From Candidatus Zixiibacteriota bacterium (lineage in GTDB: Bacteria; Zixibacteria; MSB-5A5; DG-27), in assembly GCA_030605835.1 (NCBI GenBank), contig JAUWHO010000053.1:1-34947 (forward strand): 34,947 nucleotides of DNA. Reading direction: 5' to 3'. The notes under the pieces were generated by a model. It was given only the letters and a program-made list of their open reading frames with translations, was not told where the DNA came from and searched no databases. Below are positions 8,334 to 17,418 of the stretch, piece by piece (the stretch's first letter is position 1; each line of letters opens with the position of its first letter). Both the position numbers and the translations under genes were made by a program.

Positions 8334-10346
8334 ATGAAGAGTCCAACGTTACAGCATTTCCAAAGGGTAGTCTGCTCTGCATTGACGCTTTTGCTCTTCC
8401 TGTTCTCAACTGCTCATTCAAGTGACAACCCCCTTCAGGAAATTTTGCGATTGTGTGAACTGGAACGCCTTCCCACCCAGGATGACTATCCCGATCACCC
8501 CGCGGTGGTGCTTTACGACTCCGGCGAGTTTTCGATCGAGCTGGAGAGAGGAGTGAGTCCCGATTTCAACACCGAGTTGAAGAAAAGACACATCCTGCTT
8601 ATTCTCAACCCCCTGGGAAAGGACTACGGGAACTTGAAAATCTATTTCGGGCACAACAGCGAAATAACCGAATTCAAAGGCCGGGTGATCACACCCCAGG
8701 GAAAAGTGGTCAAGGTGGATAAGAAACAACTTCTGGAGGTCACTGCCTTTCCGGAGTTCTTCCTTTACTCCGACACCAAGGCGAAGGTGGCCGCTTTCCC
8801 AGAAGTTTTGGTGGGGTCGATAATAGATTACCAGTACACGAAAAGATACAAGAACCCCTTGGCCTGGGATACCTGGAATTTCCAGGGGGTTCTCCCAACG
8901 GTCAAGTCCATCTACACCTTGATACTGCCAAGAAGGTTCTTCCAGCCCGACCAATCCGGCAAATCCGACTGGTTTAAATGGAGGTACAAAACTTACGGAA
9001 TCGAAGGGGAACCGCTCAAAGGCTCGATCCCGAAAGTCGCTCCCCCGGGAGAGGAGCGCTATATCACCCACACCTGGACTGCGAGAGATCTACCGGGCAT
9101 TGAGCTTGAACCCTTCATGCCACCTCTTTCGCAGGTCAGAGCCAGAGTCATCTTCTCTGACGGGATCTCCGGCACCTGGAGGGAGATTGGCGACAAATAC
9201 TATGAGCTAATCGAAAAACAACTAAGGTCTTCGGGGAATCTGTCCCAGAAGGTGTGGGAGCTGACCTCCGACACCGAGGACAAGCTCAAGAGGATGAAAT
9301 CAATATACTACTTCGTTCGCGACAATATCCGCTACGTTGCCATCCACTTAGGCAGAGGCGGTTATGTGCCCCACTATCCACGGCAGGTTTTCGAGAACAA
9401 ATACGGCGACTGCAAAGATGTATCCGCGCTTCTGGTCTCGATGCTGAAGGGGATCGGAATTGAGGCCCATCCCGCCCTCATCTGCACTAAGGATTACGGC
9501 TTCATCGACACCACCATCTGCTCCCTGGATCCATTCGATCACATGATCGTCTACCTCCCCGGAGAAGATGAACCGATCTGGCTCGATGCCACCTCCAAAT
9601 TCGCGCCGTTCAACTTCCTCCCCTGGCAGGACAGAGAAGTTGAGGCCTTCGTTGTCCGACAAGATGGCGGCTCAGAGTTTGTGACCACCCCTTCGTCAGA
9701 CAAAAGAGAAAACCTGAGCAAGAGGGTATTCAATCTCTCAATCAACGAAGAGGGTGACCTTACCTGCAAGGGCTTTTTGGAATACGGTGGAACCCGGATG
9801 GAGGAGGTACGCTCCGATTTCACATATGCTTCCCGGGAAGAGTCAGAGAAAGCCGCCAGGAGGTATCTCAACCAATGGTGTCCGGGGGCAACTCTGATCG
9901 ACTTCAGACTGGAGAACTTCGACTCGCCGGAGGGAAACGTCAGAATCCGGCTCTCCTTCAGGGTGGAGAACTATGCCGATGATGTCGGCGTGGAGATGGT
10001 CTTTTTTCCTAATATCCTGAACCGCCTGGAATCGACCGCTCCCTTCTCCGAGGAGAAAAGGGAACACTATCTACATTTCTACAATCCCTATACCGAAATC
10101 GATACCCTGAGTTTCCTGCTCCCCAACGGCTATCAGGTTGAGAGCTACCCCTCTGCCAAAAACCTCAGTTGCAAATGCGGGCTTTTTCGTTCGAGCTGCC
10201 ATGTTGTCGGCGACACTCTGAAGTATCACCGTTTCCTGCAGCAGGAGGAAGTCTACTTGGACCCCTATTACTACCCTGAGATAAAGGAATTCTTCGAGGC
10301 CATAAGCACCGCCGACAGGGAGATGGTACTCGTCAGAAAGAAGTAG
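8334..10346 (+). CDS. DUF3857 and transglutaminase-like domain protein
   Basis: 670 residues. Signal peptide at 1-29 (core ALTLLLFLFSTAHSS). Residues about 60-250 are a DUF3857 domain, and residues about 290-440 a transglutaminase-like core with a full Cys-His-Asp triad: Cys360 in YGDCKD, His403 in DPFDHM, Asp418 in WLDATS. The rest is beta-rich (DUF3858-like). Known for the family: periplasmic or surface proteins of Bacteroidota-like and other bacteria; some act as cysteine proteases or amidotransferases, but no substrate is settled. The stop is TAG, and a radical SAM gene follows after 32 bases, so they are probably cotranscribed. The intact triad suggests an active enzyme. The start ATG has only a weak ribosome-binding site. 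Confidence 0.85.
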   Translation: MKSPTLQHFQRVVCSALTLLLFLFSTAHSSDNPLQEILRLCELERLPTQDDYPDHPAVVLYDSGEFSIELERGVSPDFNTELKKRHILLILNPLGKDYGNLKIYFGHNSEITEFKGRVITPQGKVVKVDKKQLLEVTAFPEFFLYSDTKAKVAAFPEVLVGSIIDYQYTKRYKNPLAWDTWNFQGVLPTVKSIYTLILPRRFFQPDQSGKSDWFKWRYKTYGIEGEPLKGSIPKVAPPGEERYITHTWTARDLPGIELEPFMPPLSQVRARVIFSDGISGTWREIGDKYYELIEKQLRSSGNLSQKVWELTSDTEDKLKRMKSIYYFVRDNIRYVAIHLGRGGYVPHYPRQVFENKYGDCKDVSALLVSMLKGIGIEAHPALICTKDYGFIDTTICSLDPFDHMIVYLPGEDEPIWLDATSKFAPFNFLPWQDREVEAFVVRQDGGSEFVTTPSSDKRENLSKRVFNLSINEEGDLTCKGFLEYGGTRMEEVRSDFTYASREESEKAARRYLNQWCPGATLIDFRLENFDSPEGNVRIRLSFRVENYADDVGVEMVFFPNILNRLESTAPFSEEKREHYLHFYNPYTEIDTLSFLLPNGYQVESYPSAKNLSCKCGLFRSSCHVVGDTLKYHRFLQQEEVYLDPYYYPEIKEFFEAISTADREMVLVRKK

Positions 10347-10378
10347 AAATCTCCGTTTTTTGGGATTAAATTCTGGTC

Positions 10379-11278
10379 GTGGTCGAGCTCTCCGAATTAG
10401 AAAAAAAGGCTGAAACTGCCTGGCAGATGCTTTCCGACTGCTCCATCTGTCCGCGCCGATGCCACGTTAACCGTCTGCAGGGAGAAGTTGGGATTTGCAG
10501 GACCGCTGAGCTGCCGCTGGTTTCCAGCTACAACCTCCATTTCGGGGAGGAGCCTCCTATCTCCGGACACCGTGGGTCCGGAACGATATTTTTCGCCAAC
10601 TGCAATTTGAGATGTCTTTACTGTCAGAATTATCCCATAAGCCAGATGGGAAACGGGGAGGTCACATCATTGGAAACATTGGCGGCGATGATGTTGGAAT
10701 TGGAGAAGGCCAACGCCCACAACATAAACTTCGTCACTCCCACCCACGTGGTTGCGCAGATCTTGAAAGCTCTGCTTATCGCCAGGAAGAAGGGGCTGAC
10801 TCTGCCGATAGTCTATAATAGCTCTGGATATGACTCTTTAGACACTCTGAAGCTGCTGGATGGGGTGGTGGAGATCTATATGCCAGACATGCGCTACGGA
10901 GAAAACCAGTCCGCTTCACGCTTCTCGGGCGTAAAAGACTACGTGGAGGTGAACCAAGCCGCCATCAAGGAGATGCACCGTCAGGTCGGGGATTTGGTTG
11001 TGGACGAAGACGGGGTAGCCACGAGGGGAGTCCTGATCCGCCATTTGGTTCTGCCCAGTGGCCTTTCAGGCAGCAAGAAGATCTTCGGCTTTCTGGCCAA
11101 GGAGGTCTCAAAAAACAGTTACGTCGGTCTGATGAGCCAGTATTTCCCGGCCTATGAGGCTCCAGACATAAAAGAGATTTGCAGAAGGGTGAATAGATCC
11201 GAATTCGGGCAGGTCAAGAGGTGGTTTTTCGAAGCCGGGCTCTCGAAAGGATATATCCAACCGGAGCCTCTTTATTGA
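10379..11278 (+). CDS. PflA-like radical SAM protein (COG1313 type)
   Basis: 299 residues. The radical SAM cluster motif is CNLRCLYC (Cys75, Cys79, Cys82), which binds the 4Fe-4S cluster that cleaves S-adenosylmethionine. Four more Cys stand near the N-terminus (21, 24, 28, 40, in CSICPRRC and GICR), typical of the PflX/COG1313 branch named 'putative pyruvate formate lyase activating enzyme'. The true substrate of this branch is unknown, and no pyruvate formate lyase gene is in the window. The start is GTG at 10379; an in-frame stop stands 12 bases upstream, so the start cannot be much earlier, and no clear ribosome-binding site is seen. Spacing to both neighbours (32 and 81 bases) suggests cotranscription. 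Confidence 0.85.
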   Translation: MVELSELEKKAETAWQMLSDCSICPRRCHVNRLQGEVGICRTAELPLVSSYNLHFGEEPPISGHRGSGTIFFANCNLRCLYCQNYPISQMGNGEVTSLETLAAMMLELEKANAHNINFVTPTHVVAQILKALLIARKKGLTLPIVYNSSGYDSLDTLKLLDGVVEIYMPDMRYGENQSASRFSGVKDYVEVNQAAIKEMHRQVGDLVVDEDGVATRGVLIRHLVLPSGLSGSKKIFGFLAKEVSKNSYVGLMSQYFPAYEAPDIKEICRRVNRSEFGQVKRWFFEAGLSKGYIQPEPLY

Positions 11279-11359
11279 AATCTGGTTGCAAAAGATGAGC
11301 TTTTGAGCTATCCTTTGAGTGCTTGTTGCATTTAGGAATCTGAAGCCGGGTTTCACACT

Positions 11360-13543
11360 ATGCGAGCGATGCTTCCAGCAATTAGAAATGGCCTGAAACT
11401 CTCGTTGGCGTTACCAGTACTGTCTCTCTATTTTCTGTTGAATAGCACCTGCGTCTATTACAACACCTTCTATTACGCCGAGAAGTATTTTGAGCAAGCC
11501 GAAGAGAATCAGAAAAAGCGAGAAAAACAGGCCCAAGGGCAACAACAACCGCAATCATACCCACCCACCGGGAGGCAGTATCCTCAGAAGGGCTACGAAG
11601 AGGGCTACCAGAAAGGTTACCAGCCTCAGCCGCGAACCAGCTACAATCCCGACAGGGAACTGTATGAAAAGGCGATCAAGAAAGCCTCCAAAGTTCTGGC
11701 CTTCCATCCTAAGAGTAAATATGTCGACGATGCCCTGTACATAATTGGCAAATCCTATTACAGCATGGAGGAATATCAGAAGGCGGACCGGAAATTCAAA
11801 GAGCTGGTGGTCAACTTCCCGAAGAGCGAGTTTATTCCTAAAGCTTACTTTTACATGGGCATGAGCCACTTCCATCTGGAGGATTACGCTAAGGCCCAGG
11901 AGGCTTATGGCGAGGTCCTAAAGATCCCCAAGAAAAAAGAGTTGAAAGACCAGGCGAGCTTCATGTTAGCGGAGATAGCCTACAAAGAGCAGGACTATCC
12001 GAAGGCGATAAAGCTGTATCAGCAGATGCTGTCTCAGTATCGCAAGAGCGAAAAATCCGCCCAGGCACAACTTCAGATTGGAGAGTGCCATTTCCAGCTC
12101 GAAGATTACCAGGCCGCAGCCGCTGCCTTCGAGATCGTCGAGAAACATCACCCCGATACTGAAACCTACTACCTCGCCAAGTTTCGAAGGGGCGAAAGCC
12201 TCTATCTTTCTGGCAGACAGGAACCGGGGCTGGCTGTTTTTCAAAAACTCGGCGAGGATGAAAGGTACTTCCATCATCAGGCGGCGGTAAGGCTGAAGAT
12301 CGCCGCCGGAGAACATCAGCTGGGAAGACAGGACCGGGCAATGAAAACGTATGAGGAGGTCATAGAGTCGCATCCCAGAACCGAGGAGTCGGCCCGGGCA
12401 TACTACGAATTGGGGCGCATTTACCAGCTGGAGCTACTGGATTTGACCAGGGCCAAAGAGATGTTCGACAAGTGCAAGACGGAAAAGCCCTCCTCGGATG
12501 TGGCCAACGAGGCTCTGGCTCGCTCCGCAGAGATTGCCAAGCTCAAATCCTATCGAGAGCAGCTGGCCGACTCACTCGGTGAAGCCGGCGCCGAGACTCA
12601 GTTCCTGCTTGCGGAAGCCTTGCTTTTGGACATGGGGCAGCCCGACTCTGCCCTCCAGGAGTATATAGATCTGGTGGAAAGAGAACCAGAAAGCAATTAT
12701 GCTCCCAAGGCCCTCTACGCCGCCGCATATATCTACAAGGAGCTCAAGGGAGACACCGCAGAGGCAGTAGACCTCTACCAGCGTATCGCCCAGGAGTACC
12801 CTTTAAGTGAGTACGCCCTGGTGGCCGCAGATTCCCTGGGGATAGAGTTGGCCATCGCTGACTCCCTCAACCTGGGCGCTCTCTTTGAACACGCCCAGGA
12901 CTTGCTTTTTAACCGCGGAGAGCCCGATTCTGCGTTACTGCTGCTATTTGAAGTCGAGGCCCGTTTCCCCCAGAGCGAATATGCACCTCAAGCCGCTTTC
13001 ACCCGCGCCTGGATTGTCGACACCTATCTCTTTCCTGAGGATTCCAGCGGAGTATATGCGTATCAGGAGATCGTCGACAAATATCCCGACACAGAATTTG
13101 CTCAGGCGGCAAGGAACCGCCTGGGTCTGACCAGGAAGACCTCCGATCTTGCGGCTGAGTACACCCTCATCGAAGGAGGAGACACCACCACCTTCAATCC
13201 CGAAGACACCACCACTTACAGCAAGCTCGGCTATCCCATGGCACCGGAGCCTCTCCGGGCAGGAGTCTTCGTCTATCCCGAGGAGCTGATCGACTATGAG
13301 TACAGGGGTAAAGTCCTCTTGAAGATATTCATTGACACCTTTGGCCAGGTTAAAGAGGCTGAGGTTTTAGGTTCCTCTGATTCCGATCTGATAGACCAGG
13401 CCGCCATCGATGCCGCCCTAAAGACCACCTTCGATTTCCACCGTATGGACCCGAAAGAGCTAAACGGCTATTTCCTCCATCAGGTGAAATTTGAGCCTCC
13501 GGAGCGCAAGGGCCCTCGCTATGAACCCGGGGTCGGTCCTTAA
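11360..13543 (+). CDS. TPR lipoprotein with TonB-type C-terminal domain
   Basis: 727 residues. The N-terminal signal ends in a lipobox-like LNSTC (Cys31) followed by VYYNTFYYAEKYFEQA, a start often seen in TPR lipoproteins of uncultivated FCB-like lineages. Thr before the Cys is unusual for a lipobox. A Gln/Lys/Tyr-rich low-complexity stretch (about 50-95) is followed by many TPR repeats of BamD/YbgF type (about 97-590). The last 90 residues look like a TonB C-terminal domain (YRGKVLLKIFIDTFGQVKEAEVLGSS, split here by its strands). I infer a periplasmic scaffold that could touch TonB-dependent receptors or the envelope assembly machinery. It does not have the inner-membrane helix and Pro-rich spacer of a normal TonB. 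Stop TAA, 17 bases before the next gene. Confidence 0.8.
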   Translation: MRAMLPAIRNGLKLSLALPVLSLYFLLNSTCVYYNTFYYAEKYFEQAEENQKKREKQAQGQQQPQSYPPTGRQYPQKGYEEGYQKGYQPQPRTSYNPDRELYEKAIKKASKVLAFHPKSKYVDDALYIIGKSYYSMEEYQKADRKFKELVVNFPKSEFIPKAYFYMGMSHFHLEDYAKAQEAYGEVLKIPKKKELKDQASFMLAEIAYKEQDYPKAIKLYQQMLSQYRKSEKSAQAQLQIGECHFQLEDYQAAAAAFEIVEKHHPDTETYYLAKFRRGESLYLSGRQEPGLAVFQKLGEDERYFHHQAAVRLKIAAGEHQLGRQDRAMKTYEEVIESHPRTEESARAYYELGRIYQLELLDLTRAKEMFDKCKTEKPSSDVANEALARSAEIAKLKSYREQLADSLGEAGAETQFLLAEALLLDMGQPDSALQEYIDLVEREPESNYAPKALYAAAYIYKELKGDTAEAVDLYQRIAQEYPLSEYALVAADSLGIELAIADSLNLGALFEHAQDLLFNRGEPDSALLLLFEVEARFPQSEYAPQAAFTRAWIVDTYLFPEDSSGVYAYQEIVDKYPDTEFAQAARNRLGLTRKTSDLAAEYTLIEGGDTTTFNPEDTTTYSKLGYPMAPEPLRAGVFVYPEELIDYEYRGKVLLKIFIDTFGQVKEAEVLGSSDSDLIDQAAIDAALKTTFDFHRMDPKELNGYFLHQVKFEPPERKGPRYEPGVGP

Positions 13544-13560
13544 ACTCAGGTGTTGACTCT

Positions 13561-14385
13561 GTGCCCTATCAACTTGATGCCACCGTTGCCGCGATCAGAT
13601 CGATAGCTCCCTCCCTTTTCAGGATGACTCTTCATTGTCCTGCAATTGCGAGGAGCTCCCTTCCCGGAAATTTCGTTCATATCCTGACATCGAAAGCCGG
13701 AGAGCCTTTCTGGAGGCGGGCCTATTCGGTTCACGATACCGACACCACCAAAGGGATCTTCGAGATCATCTTCAAGGTCGTCGGGCGGGGAACGAGCTCG
13801 CTCTCCCGGATGAAAAAGGGCGACAAGCTCAATCTGCTGGGCCCACTGGGAAACAGCTTCACTCCTCCCCACAAAAAAAACATCGTAGCCTTGGTCGCCG
13901 GTGGAGTAGGCGTTCCCCCTCTCCACTTCTTTGCGAAGACTCTAGTGCAAAAAAAAAAGCTGCCGCCGCGGAACATTCTTTTCTACGTCGGAATGAGAAC
14001 AAGAAGGGAGCATTTTGGCTTGCCCGAATTGCGAGGGATGAGACTCAACTTGTTTCCGGCAACCGATGACGGCAGCTTTGGCTACCGCGGTTTTGTAACC
14101 TCCTGTTTTGAGGAGGCGATGCAATCGACCTCTCTAGCTCTGGATGATTTGAACGTATAGACCTGTGGGCCCGAGGAGATGCTGAAAGAGATGGCGAGGC
14201 TCTCAGCCAAGTACAACATCCCTTGCGAGGCTTCTCTGGAAACGGCTATGCCCTGCGGGATCGGCGCTTGTATGGGATGCACAGTGAAGGTGAAGGGGAC
14301 CCAAGGTCAGGAGAGTTTCAATCTCAAGCGTGTCTGTAAGGACGGGCCGGTATTTCCACTGGAGGAGATCATCTGGCATAACTGA
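13561..14385 (+). pseudogene. PyrK-like NAD(P)H flavoprotein subunit interrupted by an in-frame TAG
   Basis: One frame of 275 codons with a TAG at 14158-14160. Before it: a ferredoxin-reductase fold with RRAYS (FAD binding), GPLGNSF and AGGVGVPPL (nucleotide binding). After it: TCGPEEML and a 2Fe-2S site with Cys232, Cys237, Cys240 and Cys259 (CGIGACMGC and VC). This is the domain order and length of PyrK, the electron transfer subunit of type 1B dihydroorotate dehydrogenase. The TAG replaces a residue that is normally aromatic (usually Tyr, as in VYTCGP), so one base change from TAC or TAT explains it. Either the gene is dead, or the base is a sequence error. TAG ends two other genes here (8334 and 18900), so full reassignment is unlikely. 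No pyrD is adjacent. GTG start at 13561, after AGGTG. Confidence 0.65.
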
Positions 14386-14689
14386 GGCTCCTGCAACAAT
14401 GTTCTCCAAGTTCACACAAGCAGCCCAGGCGAGACTTCAGCCACAAACTCACGCCTATCTCCTGCTGGTGCACGGACATTTAGGTTTTTTGGCAAACATC
14501 GAAGGGACTGAACCGAGTCTTGTTCAACCGGTAACTCAGGGATAGTAAAGGCCTTTGAGCGTTGATGTTATTCAAGACCTCCAGATCCGTCTCAATCCCC
14601 CGGCTCCCAAGGATTTCTAAAGAAAATGGAAAAAGAGTAGAAGCCGTCTATTAAAATTTGAAGAAAAATGCCGAAATGTAAAATATCTA

Positions 14690-14718
14690 TTGACAAAATC
14701 TGTCAGGTGGACGATATT
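14690..14718 (+). promoter_or_regulatory. Sigma-70-type promoter of a candidate small RNA
   Basis: TTGACA (14690-14695), 17-base spacer, GATATT (14713-14718; four of six). The predicted start is near 14725. Confidence 0.6.
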
Positions 14719-14724
14719 AGAGTT

Positions 14725-14902
14725 CCTGACACTTGCAATAGAATCCACCAAGGGGTATATCATGGAAGATATACGGAGGGTGGCGAGTATCCACGGACAA
14801 AATCCCTTGGAGGAACAAGCAAGATCTGCCGTTGTCGTTTGCTCGGATTTCGAGTTTCAGCCCCCCTCTCGAGACTCGGCAAGCGTACAACGGCTTTTTT
14901 TT
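14725..14902 (+). ncRNA. Candidate structured small RNA, about 178 nt
   Basis: A promoter, a nested fold and a strong terminator delimit it. Pairings: CTTGC (14732-14736) with GCAAG (14819-14823); TCC (14744-14746) with GGA (14812-14814); CCAAGGG (14748-14754) with CCCTTGG (14804-14810), separated from the previous pair by an A-A mismatch; inside, GTATATC/GATATAC (14755-14761, 14768-14774) and GTGG/CCAC (14780-14783, 14791-14794) make a three-way junction. The 3' end is the terminator hairpin 14828-14894 with eight T. It matches no RNA family I recognise: it is not 6S, SRP, tmRNA or a known riboswitch. The nearest gene downstream is convergent, so it is not a leader. A 60-codon frame from ATG 14762 has a fair ribosome-binding site (AAGGGG), but it runs through the terminator. 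Confidence 0.5.
14828..14902 (+). terminator. Long terminator hairpin at the end of the candidate small RNA
   Basis: GCCGTTGT (14828-14835) pairs with ACAACGGC (14887-14894). The stem continues as CGTTTGC with GCAAGCG (one wobble, one bulge), with an inner TTCGAG/CTCGAG stem, then eight T at 14895-14902. Confidence 0.8.
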
Positions 14903-15089
14903 ACAACAAGAGCCAGCAAGCGGGGGCTGGCTGCGACAGAATGAAGTAAGGGAACGACCCAGCGGAAGACTATTTACCATTCACTATTGACTATTCACTA
15001 CTCACCACTCGCCGAAGATTCCTGACACAGGCCAGGGGGTTACAGAGTATCTGCTCTCGGTGTGTGGCGAAAGGGGCTAGTCGGTCACC
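14903..15089. repeat. Hairpin and heptamer tandem repeat in an otherwise empty stretch
   Basis: AGCCAGC/GCTGGCT (14911-14917, 14926-14932) form a hairpin. Five imperfect heptamers of TATTCAC type run from 14978 to 15012. The rest of 14386-14689 and 14903-15089 shows no gene. Confidence 0.6.
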
Positions 15090-17285
15090 TCACTTCAAGA
15101 ATGTCATTCTCATGGTCTCAGAGTAATTCCCGGCGGTAAGCCTGCAGAAGTATATTCCGCTTGTCTGCCCGGAGGCGTCCCAGATGAGGAAGTGCTTCCC
15201 GGCGCCCTTTTTTTCGTCCACCAGGGTGACCACTTTTCTGCCGAGGATGTCGAATAGCTCCAATCTGACCCTACTTGCGGTAGCGAGTTGATATTCGATG
15301 GTGGTTTCGAGATTGAACGGATTGGGATAGACTCTGGTGAGAGAAGTCAAAAAAGGAACCTCAGGAGCTCTCAGCGCCCAACCGTATAAAGTCCAGTCGA
15401 AGACCGCCGCTGCTTTGTCCCCTTCGATCTTGATTACCTCGAAATAGCTCGAATCCGCTACACTGTCTGGATAGATTCCGACATACCCGATGTAAAAGTA
15501 ACTCCCCGCCGGAGCGCCTCCGGGAACGTTCTGGTCCAGACTATCCACACGAATGGTCTGATTCGGGTCCAGTCCAACCGGCTGCAGCTCTAACGGTCCG
15601 TAGTATTCGCCGCTCGGAAGCTTAGCCATTGACCACACCTGCCAACTCTGAGGCTCACCGGTCAAATTCTTGAGCTTGGCGCGGAAGAAGAACCTCCCTC
15701 CCTGTGGCGGAATCGTAACTGGGGGATCATACGGAGTGAGTGTTAAGTCCACCACCTCTGCAGAGGAGGAACGGATTTCAAAAGAGGCTGGAGTTATTTC
15801 CTGAGCCGATCCGGAACCGCCGACGACGGTGTACCGGACATGGCAGTTGGCGGAGGTCACCTCCGTCGGCCAGATTACCTGATGACGTCCGTTGTTCGGC
15901 AGATCTTCATCTATCAGATACCAGGGCCCGTCAGGTCCGGTGAGCGACAATTCCAACCTCACCGAGGTGGTCTCGCCGGAGGGAACAGCGCTGGTCCAAT
16001 CGATAAAACCGACCGAGGCTCCAATGAAGACCTCACCGCCGCCCGGGAAAGCAGGGTGAACAGTCAGGCTGTCCGGAATCGATGTCTCCTTGAAGAACCT
16101 CAAATGATTTCGTTCGTTCGGCCAACGGCCCTCTTCGGAAACCAGAGCAATGTCAGGGTAACCATTGTGGTCAGCGTCCCCGCCAACGCGGAGGGCAGAT
16201 TTGTATCCCGGATTAGGAGTGCTGAACATTGTCACCGGGGTCCAGTTTCCAGTGCCATCGCCAGTCCAGACGACAACGTCTCCGCTCCCGAAGGCGACCA
16301 CATCCATATATCCATCCAGGTTCATGTCCGCCAGCTGGGTGGCTTCAGCGTTCCAGGAGGAGGGCAAGTTCCCGGAGAAATCGACCCACAACTCGCTTGC
16401 CTCGTCCCAACACCAGACCTCCACTCCTCCGGTGGAGTTGGTGAAAGACAGATCCATGCCTCCGTCACCGTCGACGTCTGCCAGATCAACTCCCTCATGC
16501 CCTCTTAAGCCCGGAGAGGGTAAATTCACGTCGCCATTGGTGAAGCCGCCTGCGCCGTCGTTGAAGTAGACAGTACCGTGCTGGTGAGCAACAGCGAAAT
16601 CGGGATAGCCGTCACGGTTAATATCCCCGAAGACCAAATCCATCTGAGAGTTGCCGCCCAAAAAACCGAAAGACTGCACCCAGCTACCGTCCCCCTGGTT
16701 GATGTAGACGTGAACTCCGGAACAACAACCGAAGGAGTTGGAGGCCACATCCAGAAAACCATCGCAGTCAACGTCGGCGAAATCGGTTCCAAACATCCCC
16801 CACTCCTCCCCGTTGGTGGCCAAGCCGTCATCCCAGGGTTGCCAGTTCCTTCCGGTCCCGTCACCGAGAGCAACCTCTATCAGCTGGTCTCCGAAATCGT
16901 TTCCGGAATAATTGTGATGCATGGCGTAACCGACATCGAGCAACCCGTCGTTGTTGACATCACCGACCGCAATTCCGCCATATCCGAAGTTACCGTTCTG
17001 ATAGACAGACCAGTTGCCAGCACCATCCCCGAACCAAACCATAACTCCGTGCTGGTCGCTGTTAACGTAAGGGGAACCATGGTCACCAATGGAGAGAATA
17101 TCCAGATGACCGTCACCATTCACATCCGCCAGCTCCAGCTCGGTCTGTCCTCCCTCCATCCGTGGGTAATCAAGCCCATTGGAGGATTCGACATACTCCA
17201 AAGCGTAAGCTGCACCGGAAAGCGAAAGTGATACAAAGACTACCAGAACAGAGAGCCCAACCCGCTTCTCAATGAGGTACTTCAT
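15090..17285 (-). CDS. Secreted VCBS/FG-GAP repeat protein with T9SS C-terminal domain
   Basis: 731 residues from the ATG at 17285, chosen over an earlier frame start at 17327 because it follows GGAAGGAAG and begins a clean signal peptide (about 1-28, ending SGAAYA). Residues about 30-370 hold seven calcium-loop repeats of the form DxNxDGxxD (DVNGDGHLDI, DVNNDGLLDV, DVDCDGFLDV, DINRDGYPDF, DVDGDGGMDL, DMNLDGYMDV, DHNGYPDI), which build a seven-bladed FG-GAP propeller. Then come an Ig-like part, the same extra domain as in the two T9SS proteins at 1 and 5433 (about 520-635), and a type A sorting domain with VYPNPFN that ends SETMRMTFLK. I infer a calcium-stabilised surface or released protein; the ligand is unknown. 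It is probably cotranscribed with the beta-helix gene upstream (133-base gap). Confidence 0.88.
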   Translation of the reverse strand: MKYLIEKRVGLSVLVVFVSLSLSGAAYALEYVESSNGLDYPRMEGGQTELELADVNGDGHLDILSIGDHGSPYVNSDQHGVMVWFGDGAGNWSVYQNGNFGYGGIAVGDVNNDGLLDVGYAMHHNYSGNDFGDQLIEVALGDGTGRNWQPWDDGLATNGEEWGMFGTDFADVDCDGFLDVASNSFGCCSGVHVYINQGDGSWVQSFGFLGGNSQMDLVFGDINRDGYPDFAVAHQHGTVYFNDGAGGFTNGDVNLPSPGLRGHEGVDLADVDGDGGMDLSFTNSTGGVEVWCWDEASELWVDFSGNLPSSWNAEATQLADMNLDGYMDVVAFGSGDVVVWTGDGTGNWTPVTMFSTPNPGYKSALRVGGDADHNGYPDIALVSEEGRWPNERNHLRFFKETSIPDSLTVHPAFPGGGEVFIGASVGFIDWTSAVPSGETTSVRLELSLTGPDGPWYLIDEDLPNNGRHQVIWPTEVTSANCHVRYTVVGGSGSAQEITPASFEIRSSSAEVVDLTLTPYDPPVTIPPQGGRFFFRAKLKNLTGEPQSWQVWSMAKLPSGEYYGPLELQPVGLDPNQTIRVDSLDQNVPGGAPAGSYFYIGYVGIYPDSVADSSYFEVIKIEGDKAAAVFDWTLYGWALRAPEVPFLTSLTRVYPNPFNLETTIEYQLATASRVRLELFDILGRKVVTLVDEKKGAGKHFLIWDASGQTSGIYFCRLTAGNYSETMRMTFLK

Positions 17286-17418
17286 AGCTACTTCCTTCCG
17301 CAAAAGGATTGATTTTAAGAGTTCCAATAACTCACTTCCGAAAGATCTTAGTCGTAGAAAAAACGTAGTCTAATCCAGAGAGTCCTTTACCAAAGAAGCA
17401 AGTTATTTCAGAAAGCAG

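Noticed and set aside
14770-14800. GGAGGGTGGCGAG, similar to the T-box sequence
   Set aside because: The conserved ACCGCG part is missing and no aminoacyl-tRNA or amino-acid gene follows.
14762-14944. 60-codon frame with a fair ribosome-binding site in the candidate small RNA
   Set aside because: It runs through a strong terminator with eight T, and the protein resembles nothing known.
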